5,226 nt of DNA from Methanosarcinales archaeon (GTDB lineage: Archaea > Halobacteriota > Methanosarcinia > Methanosarcinales > Methanogasteraceae). Below are positions 1 to 4,019 of this stretch, in pieces. Within the stretch, counting starts at the first letter, position 1. Each line of letters begins with the position of its first letter. The translations under genes were made by a program, and so were the position numbers. The notes beneath the pieces are model-generated. The model saw only the letters and a program-made list of their open reading frames with translations, did no database searches and was not told the DNA's origin. Location: the NCBI GenBank assembly GCA_012961645.1, contig DTYY01000074.1, positions 1 through 5,226 on the forward strand, written 5' to 3'.

Positions 1-52
1 TGACCACACAGTACAGGTATCTACCCTCACCGATCCCCTGATCCTCGCTCAT
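1..52 (-). CDS. gvpL: GvpL/GvpF-family gas vesicle protein, N-terminal fragment cut by the window edge
   Basis: Only the first 17 codons are visible, reading MSEDQGIGEGRYLYCVV. The GRYLYCVV stretch is the beta-strand that opens GvpF/GvpL proteins, and it closely parallels SGRYIYCII in the gvpF of this same window, so this is the second GvpF/L paralogue of the cluster. The ATG at 52-50 overlaps the gvpK stop in an ATGA junction. A GGAG-type ribosome-binding site lies inside the end of gvpK, so translation is probably coupled to GvpK. In the family, GvpL is a minor structural/assembly protein that contacts other accessory Gvps. The L rather than F name rests on its position after gvpJ, gvpH and gvpK, because the fragment alone cannot separate the two. 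The remainder lies beyond position 1. Confidence 0.8.
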   Translation of the reverse strand, partial: MSEDQGIGEGRYLYCVV

Positions 53-363
53 ACCTTCTCCTCCACGGTCCAGCTCTCCGGATTTGCGAATTTGTCCAGC
101 ACCTCGTCTGCCACCTGATCAAGCCCGTCCCGCACAGATCTCACAGCCTCCTCGAGGTCGTTGTCTCGCTTTATGTTATCGAGTGCCTCGTTCAGGTCAT
201 ACAGTGCCATGCCAAGTCTCTCCATCTCTGCATCATTCAGCCTTCCGCCCTCGATCCGGCGGAGTGCCTGTCTTTCGAGCACCTCCTGGATGATCTCGAC
301 CAATGCCACCACAAGCCCGAGCAAACCCTGCTTGAGGTTGTCTTCATCGATATTAACTGGCAT
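49..363 (-). CDS. gvpK: Gas vesicle protein GvpK
   Basis: This 104-residue protein matches the short GvpK family. It has an N-terminal segment NLKQGLLGLVVALVEIIQEV (residues 9-28), then the hallmark LERQALRRIEGGRL (about 29-42), then a helical stretch with ERLGMALYDL (48-57). The C-terminus is acidic and helical (about 70-104). GvpK is a required accessory protein of gas vesicle formation in bacteria and archaea; its biochemical role is not settled, and it is thought to be a small, largely helical assembly factor in the cytoplasm. The ATG at 363 lies inside the 3' end of gvpH (11-bp overlap), preceded by a purine-rich GAGAAG stretch. Its stop overlaps the gvpL start as ATGA. These overlaps imply coupled translation of H, K and L. 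Nothing looks truncated. Confidence 0.93.
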   Translation of the reverse strand: MPVNIDEDNLKQGLLGLVVALVEIIQEVLERQALRRIEGGRLNDAEMERLGMALYDLNEALDNIKRDNDLEEAVRSVRDGLDQVADEVLDKFANPESWTVEEKV

Positions 364-907
364 CTTCTTCTCTTTCTATCTTCAACTGGAGTATGCCGTG
401 CCTGTATGTCCTCTCGATGATGGATTTGGGAGCAGATGGAAGCCCGATCATTTTACTGTATTCGCCAGCAGTGATCTCAAGGATATCACCCTTCAGTTTT
501 ATGTCGAGGTCTTCTTCCTCGATACCGGGCAGTTCAGCAATCACTGAAATATGATCGCTCTCCTCGAAAACGTCAACGATGGGTTCCCTGTCAGGCGCTT
601 CCATCCTCACCTCTTTCCGTTTCTTTTTGGTCACCTCTGGCTTTGCCTCTTCCTGCTCTGATACAATAGGCTTTACAGATATGCCGAAGTCCACTCTGGG
701 CTTACTGCTCCAGCCAGTCTCCAGCCTATGCTTAATCTCTGCATCTGTCTCTGCAATCCTTTTCCTGAACTCAGGAGACGATTTTTCAAGGGTTTCGACG
801 ATCCCTCCAAGTCCAGGGATGAGCTGCCCGACAACACTCTCCACAATGCCTGGTTCCTGCTCTTTTCCAGCCCCTTCCGCTTTTTTCTTACCGCTCTCAC
901 TATGCAT
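353..907 (-). CDS. gvpH: GvpH, Hsp20/alpha-crystallin-like gas vesicle chaperone
   Basis: The protein has about 184 residues in two parts. The N-terminal part (about 18-80) has a Gly/Val/Leu-rich amphipathic segment (GIVESVVGQLIPGLGGIVE), then SSPEFRKRI and the HRLETGWS motif seen in GvpH proteins. A charged Glu/Lys linker follows (about 84-105). The C-terminal part (about 108-178) is an alpha-crystallin-like fold, with EPIVDVFEE, the AELPGIEEEDLDI strand-loop and YRHGILQLKI, the G-x-L pattern of small heat-shock proteins. GvpH is known in haloarchaea as an Hsp20-like accessory protein, presumably keeping hydrophobic shell proteins soluble. An upstream in-frame GTG at 916 would add three residues, but that GTG is part of the ribosome-binding site GAGGTGA, so ATG 907 is preferred (910 is possible). 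Unlike the haloarchaeal G-H-I-J order, it sits after gvpJ here. Confidence 0.92.
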   Translation of the reverse strand: MHSESGKKKAEGAGKEQEPGIVESVVGQLIPGLGGIVETLEKSSPEFRKRIAETDAEIKHRLETGWSSKPRVDFGISVKPIVSEQEEAKPEVTKKKRKEVRMEAPDREPIVDVFEESDHISVIAELPGIEEEDLDIKLKGDILEITAGEYSKMIGLPSAPKSIIERTYRHGILQLKIEREEDAS

Positions 908-912
908 CATAT

Positions 913-919
913 TCACCTC
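913..919 (-). promoter_or_regulatory. Shine-Dalgarno site deciding the gvpH start
   Basis: The minus strand reads GAGGTGA here, a full match to the archaeal anti-Shine-Dalgarno sequence. It leaves 5 nt before ATG 907 and 2 nt before ATG 910, and it contains the GTG at 916. The longest-ORF GTG start is therefore unlikely. Confidence 0.75.
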
Positions 920-937
920 TCTTCTTCGTCTTCTTTC

Positions 938-1309
938 TCATGCCATCTGTTCGAGTGCCTTTCTATGTTCCAGTGCCTCTTCTTGCAACGGGCTTACCCA
1001 GCCGCATATAGGACAGCCTTCTTCGATTAATGACCGCTCCTCCCTTCGATTTCCGCATTCAGGGCAGCTTGCCTTTACTCTGTCTGCCTCTCTCCACCCT
1101 GCTGCATTCAGGTCGGCCCCGGACGGCAACGCCAGACCATATCGTGCTGCAGTCTCAAAGGATGCAAGGGCAGCCCTTATCTTGATGCCGAGCAGTTCGG
1201 TTCCTGCAACCGATACCGAGATATCAGCATTGAGCACAACCCCCCTGTCCAGAATCCTCTCTACTGCATCTGGAAGACCTCCATGACCTTCAGGCATCAA
1301 TCCTGCCAT
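938..1309 (-). CDS. gvpJ: GvpJ, GvpA-family minor shell protein with a C-terminal zinc-ribbon-like tail
   Basis: This 123-residue protein has a GvpA/J/M-family core at about residues 12-61. LPDAVERILDRGVV and VSVAGTELLGIKIRAALASF correspond to the helix-strand-strand-helix fold, and NADI plus FETAARYGLALPSG are typical of GvpJ rather than GvpA. In known systems GvpJ is a minor GvpA-like protein essential for vesicle formation, possibly at tips or in nucleation. The unusual part is the tail: CPECG at 82-86 and CPICGW at 99-104 form a CX2C-X13-CX2C arrangement, as in zinc ribbons. Haloarchaeal GvpJ, as I recall it, has no such cysteines. After the ribbon comes a short helix rich in Glu and Ala (107-123). 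The start at 1309 is supported by GGAGTGA (1322-1316) 6 nt upstream, which overlaps the stop of the preceding gene. The core assignment is firm; metal binding is inference. Confidence 0.92.
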   Translation of the reverse strand: MAGLMPEGHGGLPDAVERILDRGVVLNADISVSVAGTELLGIKIRAALASFETAARYGLALPSGADLNAAGWREADRVKASCPECGNRREERSLIEEGCPICGWVSPLQEEALEHRKALEQMA

Positions 1310-1315
1310 CTTCGT

Positions 1316-1831
1316 TCACTCCCTCTGATCATCGAACTCCGTACAGGTCGTTCTTTCGGCGAACCCTGATCCGGGCACTGTAGAATGCCCGGCTGAATAC
1401 ATCATCGCCTCGGCAAATTCAGGTTTTGGTACTCCTGGATGCTTCGGCGAGAACATCATCATCTCAGCAAACTCTGGATCGGGCGCAGTGCTGCATCTGG
1501 GCGAGTATGTGGTAGAATCTGCAAAATCATTGGAAGGCATGGTAGAAAATGAGTACAGGAGTTTTCCTTTATTTCGTTCTTCCAGCCTTCTGTTCCTCTT
1601 CGCCTCTTCCACCATATCACGATTCTTCTTGATGATGGGCCGGATATCTGCCTGCTGATTTTCTGTCTGTGTTCTGACAGTCTCTCTCTGTTTTCTCTGC
1701 TGGATTCGTATCTTCTCTTTCTGAGCCTCCACGTTCGCTCTCTGTATTCTCTGCAGGTTCTTTATGTGTTCTCGAACCCTTTCCTTCTGCGCCCTCCCCT
1801 TTTCATGGATCTTCTCTATCGTATCTTTCAT
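1316..1831 (-). CDS. Unrecognised charged coiled-coil protein with 11- and 18-residue repeats, in a gvp operon
   Basis: I do not recognise a named family. From ATG 1831 the protein has 171 residues. Residues about 15-91 are very rich in Gln, Arg, Lys and Glu and repeat roughly every 11 residues (Q-K/R-E-x-V/I-R-x5), predicting a long helix or coiled coil. Residues about 93-162 are four tandem units of the type YSPxxSTxPxPEFAExMM (16, 18, 18 and 18 residues), followed by a short acidic tail. There is no signal peptide or membrane segment, so it is probably cytoplasmic and could bind the vesicle surface or other Gvps. By position (after gvpG, before gvpJ) it occupies the haloarchaeal gvpH/gvpI slot; GvpI is also very basic. 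The repeats recall GvpC only in style. The longest frame opens at ATG 1879 without a ribosome-binding site, whereas ATG 1831 has a perfect one. A 90-bp gap separates it from gvpG. Confidence 0.85.
   Translation of the reverse strand: MKDTIEKIHEKGRAQKERVREHIKNLQRIQRANVEAQKEKIRIQQRKQRETVRTQTENQQADIRPIIKKNRDMVEEAKRNRRLEERNKGKLLYSFSTMPSNDFADSTTYSPRCSTAPDPEFAEMMMFSPKHPGVPKPEFAEAMMYSAGHSTVPGSGFAERTTCTEFDDQRE
1346..1555 (-). repeat. Four tandem 16-18-residue protein repeats (54-nt units)
   Basis: Reading along the minus strand, the units occupy 1555-1508 (48 nt), 1507-1454, 1453-1400 and 1399-1346 (54 nt each). Their translations are YSFSTMPSNDFADSTT, YSPRCSTAPDPEFAEMMM, FSPKHPGVPKPEFAEAMM and YSAGHSTVPGSGFAERTT. 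Aromatic-Ser at the start, Pro in the middle and Phe-Ala-Glu/Asp near the end are conserved. The DNA units have diverged more than the protein pattern, which suggests selection on the protein motif rather than a fresh duplication. Confidence 0.85.
1559..1789 (-). repeat. Seven 11-residue (33-nt) helical repeats
   Basis: Seven consecutive 11-residue segments align without gaps: QKERVREHIKN, LQRIQRANVEA, QKEKIRIQQRK, QRETVRTQTEN, QQADIRPIIKK, NRDMVEEAKRN and RRLEERNKGKL. Position 1 is mostly Gln, position 2 Lys/Arg/Gln, position 5 Val/Ile in five of seven, and position 6 Arg in six of seven. The first and last units are the weakest. A related DNA-level echo is an 18/20 match between 1684-1703 and 1738-1757, spaced 54 nt. 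Confidence 0.7.
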
Positions 1832-1836
1832 ACCCC

Positions 1837-1843
1837 TCACCTC
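1837..1843 (-). promoter_or_regulatory. Shine-Dalgarno site deciding the start of the repeat-protein gene
   Basis: The minus strand reads GAGGTGA, ending 5 nt before ATG 1831. The upstream in-frame ATG at 1879 is preceded only by CACAGGCG, a poor site. The shorter 171-residue product is therefore preferred over the 187-residue reading. Confidence 0.75.
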
Positions 1844-1921
1844 ATTTCTTCTGCTTGACTCGATCTCTTTGACGTGCATCGCCTGTGAAAAGTTCTTTCA
1901 TCTCCCCTTCTTGCTTAAGCA

Positions 1922-2209
1922 TCATCTCGCCCCAAGTATATCCATCCTGACACCGAGATTCATCTCCTGCCCCATTTCAGCCAGCTTGAGCTGTCGCATC
2001 AACTCAGTGTTTGTCCTATCATACTCCTCTCTATCGATCTCCTCAAACTCATAGAGCAACCTGTTCTCCTTTATCCTGTTCCTGATCTTTTCAGGATCAT
2101 ACATCTCTCTGTAAGCGAAATCCCGTATCTGTTCAAAAATCCAGATCAGATCAAGACCTGGAATCGAGATACCTACCTGCCGCAGCAGAAGATCATCGAT
2201 TATAAACAT
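1922..2209 (-). CDS. gvpG: Gas vesicle protein GvpG
   Basis: This 95-residue protein is of normal GvpG size. The N-terminal hydrophobic segment FIIDDLLLRQVGISIPGLDL leads into IWIFEQIRDFAYREMYDPEKIRNRI (about 22-46). The aromatic/hydrophobic-EQI-x-A-x-x-E-x-YDP-x-x-I pattern is the GvpG signature. It is followed by a charged helix ending EEIDREEYDRTNTELMRQL (about 56-74), which matches the family's EISEEEYEAREDELLERL-type ending. GvpG is an essential accessory protein that, in haloarchaea, interacts with GvpF and the other minor Gvps and is thought to act early in vesicle assembly. Its ATG shares one base with the gvpF stop (TAATG), and a GGGGAGG site lies inside the end of gvpF, so translation is coupled to GvpF. 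The 90 bp downstream contain no recognised gene. Confidence 0.92.
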   Translation of the reverse strand: MFIIDDLLLRQVGISIPGLDLIWIFEQIRDFAYREMYDPEKIRNRIKENRLLYEFEEIDREEYDRTNTELMRQLKLAEMGQEMNLGVRMDILGAR

Positions 2210-2868
2210 TACCTGAAACCTCCCCTCGGCCTGGACAGGATATGTATGTCCACAAAGTTATATGGTGCCCACGGTCCACTGTACTGGGTCTTCAGAGATT
2301 CATATCTATCTCCGATCTGCTCCAGCTCACCTGAGAACTCATCTATTTTATCCCTGTCAACAAGGAAGGATGCATTCAGGATCAGACGGTCGCTGAACAG
2401 ATTGAGCTCCTTTGAGTCAGCAGCTATCTTATTGAGACCCTCCAGAAAATCCGATCTGCATTCCTCGATCTTTCCATTCCACTCAGACGCATCCTTTGGC
2501 TGAATTACCTTGACCCCGAGCTCCACTCTATTATCTACGGTCTTCATGGCTTTTTTAATGGCTTTATACCCTGCCTTCAACGCCACATTGACCAGTTTCT
2601 TGTTCTTGAAGACCATTCCGTAAGCCACAGGGATCACACTGTGCTCCTTCATCACATGTTCTTCAACTGTTCTGTGAAGCCCGACTTCTTCTTCGTTCAC
2701 CTCATATTCTTTCATAGGAGCATCGCTGATCACCGGTGCAAAATCCCTGTACTCCATGGTATAGACTTCCTCACCCCCGAAACCGATGTCTCCGAAGCTC
2801 TTCCTCTCACCAGGAGATCTGATTATGCAATAGATGTATCTCCCGCTGACCTGTTCTCCCGCATTCAT
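2209..2868 (-). CDS. gvpF: GvpF/GvpL-family gas vesicle protein (GvpF)
   Basis: This 219-residue protein carries the GvpF/L signatures in order: an opening strand GRYIYCII (9-16); VIPVAYGMVFKN (78-89), the most conserved stretch of the family; VELGVKV (115-121), the first strand of the second domain; and GPWAPYNFVDI (198-208), matching the family's GPWPPYSF motif near the C-terminus. Length is within the usual 200-290 range. GvpF is a minor structural/assembly protein that in cyanobacteria localises to the gas-facing side of the vesicle and in haloarchaea binds GvpA and other accessory Gvps. Choosing GvpF over GvpL rests on position: it comes first and lies directly before gvpG, as in the haloarchaeal F-G pair. 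The ATG at 2868 overlaps the stop of the upstream regulator-like gene in an ATGA junction, with GGAGG about 10 nt upstream inside that gene. Confidence 0.93.
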   Translation of the reverse strand: MNAGEQVSGRYIYCIIRSPGERKSFGDIGFGGEEVYTMEYRDFAPVISDAPMKEYEVNEEEVGLHRTVEEHVMKEHSVIPVAYGMVFKNKKLVNVALKAGYKAIKKAMKTVDNRVELGVKVIQPKDASEWNGKIEECRSDFLEGLNKIAADSKELNLFSDRLILNASFLVDRDKIDEFSGELEQIGDRYESLKTQYSGPWAPYNFVDIHILSRPRGGFR

Positions 2869-3683
2869 GCCGTCTTCGCCTCCAGTTCCCTCGATTTCAA
2901 TAGTCCGTTTATGAATTCGTTTGCTAAAAGGTGTTCATCGAGTATGCTGCGGATACTTGCCTCGCTGCCCTTTGCTGGTTTATATATCTTCTTTTTGACC
3001 CCGTATTCGCACTCCAGCAATCCTTCCTTCCTCAGCCTGTGAAGTAGGGGGTATATTGTTCCAGGACTGAGCAGTACATTGAAATCCCTGTGAACCATAT
3101 CCATTATATCTGTGCCACAGAGGGGTTTGCTGGCGATCAATGCAAGGACGACTATATCCAGATATTCCTTGACAAATCGCTCAACCGTCCCACCGGCAAC
3201 ATCCAGTTCCTCAAGAGAACCTCCAGAAAGAACCGCCATATCCGGAGTATTGAGTATGATTCTGTCATGGCTTGCGGCAAGCTCCTCAAGCCTCTCGGAT
3301 TCAAGCATGGAGAGATCATACATGCAGAGCGCGATATGATCCTTGCTTTCAGCCAGAAATTCATCCAGTATCTCATGCCTGAAAACACTGTCAGTAATTA
3401 TCCTCATCCTGCAGTCCGCAGTCCTCAGGTCATCGATATCATCCGGATGTACCACCGACAACCCCGGGGTTGATCTCTCAAACTTGCTCCTGATTAAGTC
3501 GGGTTCCTCACATGTTACATATACCAGTTTTTCGTCTCCCTCTGATGCGGCAAAGAACGATGCCTGGATTGCATACTTGTTCACACATGAGGTGTACAGG
3601 AGCAGAACATGCTTGCTTCGAACCTGTGACCCGGCCAAGACCGCATCTATACCGGTGGGTATTTTTACTGATTCTTTACTCAA
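2865..3683 (-). CDS. Regulator-like fusion: P-loop-less KaiC/MEDS-like domain plus PadR-type winged helix
   Basis: This 272-residue protein has two parts. Residues about 8-165 resemble the KaiC/RecA-like or MEDS sensory fold: IPTGIDAVLAG, HVLLLYTSC, FFAASEGDEKLVYVTCEEP and later strands IALCMYDLSML and RIILNTPDMAVL. Where KaiC has its Walker A loop, the sequence reads YTSCVNKYA, so the glycines and Ser/Thr are missing and ATP hydrolysis is unlikely. Residues about 170-250 are a PadR-type winged helix: VVLALIASKPLCGTDIMD, then LSPGTIYPLLHRLRKEGLLE and a beta-wing KKKIYKPAKG. It probably binds DNA and regulates this operon, with the N-terminal domain sensing a signal or partner. It sits where haloarchaea place gvpD and gvpE, the P-loop repressor and activator pair. 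The start is TTG, supported by GGGGAG 6 nt upstream. The wing and helices are firm; the N-terminal fold is a moderate call. Confidence 0.85.
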   Translation of the reverse strand: MSKESVKIPTGIDAVLAGSQVRSKHVLLLYTSCVNKYAIQASFFAASEGDEKLVYVTCEEPDLIRSKFERSTPGLSVVHPDDIDDLRTADCRMRIITDSVFRHEILDEFLAESKDHIALCMYDLSMLESERLEELAASHDRIILNTPDMAVLSGGSLEELDVAGGTVERFVKEYLDIVVLALIASKPLCGTDIMDMVHRDFNVLLSPGTIYPLLHRLRKEGLLECEYGVKKKIYKPAKGSEASIRSILDEHLLANEFINGLLKSRELEAKTA

Positions 3684-3689
3684 TTTATT

Positions 3690-3695
3690 CTCCCC
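3690..3695 (-). promoter_or_regulatory. Shine-Dalgarno site supporting the TTG start of the regulator-like gene
   Basis: The minus strand reads GGGGAG, followed by 6 nt (AATAAA) and then TTG 3683. No ATG or GTG lies near this point in frame, so an intentional weak TTG start is the simplest reading. That would lower the protein's yield relative to its neighbours. Confidence 0.65.
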
Positions 3696-3741
3696 TGTTC
3701 TGTGAATTGTTCCATCGCGGCTGATGCAAGCTTGATTCCTG

Positions 3742-4008
3742 TTACTCTTCCTCTTCCACCATCATATCTGCCCGGCGGCGAAGCCCGATCCTTTTGTATC
3801 CTGTGAGTTCCCCTTCATCGGTCAGCATCAGTTCATATATGCTGAGAATATCCTGGGTATCAGGAACCGCTCTCCTCTCAAGCACCTCCACCAGTACTCT
3901 CCAGTCTTCACTTTCCCTTGTCACGCTTATGATTCCCTCTACTTTCTTTTCCAGAAGGCTCTCTATCTGAGAGAGCGCTTTCTCGCCGATCTCTTTCAGA
4001 TTTACCAT
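3742..4008 (-). CDS. gvpO: Gas vesicle protein GvpO
   Basis: This 88-residue protein matches the conserved C-terminal part of the GvpO family. DWRVLVEVLERRAVPDTQDI (35-54) is followed by LSIYELMLTDEGEL (55-68) and TGYKRIGLRRR (69-79), the family's W-x-V-x-V-E-V-x-E, P-D-T-x-D-I-L-x-x-Y-E and Y-x-R pattern. It lacks the long charged N-terminal extension of haloarchaeal GvpO and is about the size of the compact forms. Its role is poorly defined; in haloarchaea GvpO is essential for vesicle formation and is encoded with gvpN. The gene starts 11 nt after the gvpN stop with an imperfect site (AAGGCGG), so it is probably co-transcribed and partly coupled with gvpN. A 58-bp gap follows before the regulator-like gene. 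The short C-terminus is acidic (EEEE). Confidence 0.9.
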   Translation of the reverse strand: MVNLKEIGEKALSQIESLLEKKVEGIISVTRESEDWRVLVEVLERRAVPDTQDILSIYELMLTDEGELTGYKRIGLRRRADMMVEEEE

Positions 4009-4019
4009 TATAAACCGCC

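Noticed and set aside
579..1286. Plus-strand open frame of 235 codons
   Set aside because: It lies antisense across gvpH and gvpJ, both of which have clear family motifs and ribosome-binding sites. The translation is low-complexity, Ser/Leu/Pro-rich and matches nothing, as expected of a shadow frame.
1346..1555. CRISPR array or mobile-element repeat
   Set aside because: The units are contiguous multiples of three in frame within a coding region, without spacers, and the DNA copies are diverged. They are protein repeats.
1316..1879. Longer 187-residue reading of the repeat gene from ATG 1879
   Set aside because: There is no ribosome-binding site before 1879, whereas ATG 1831 has a perfect GAGGTGA 5 nt upstream. 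The extra 16 residues add nothing recognisable.
4009..4016. TTTATAAT-like TATA element just before gvpO
   Set aside because: It directly abuts the gvpO ATG, so a start site 25 or so nt downstream would fall inside gvpO. With only 11 nt between gvpN and gvpO, co-transcription is simpler.
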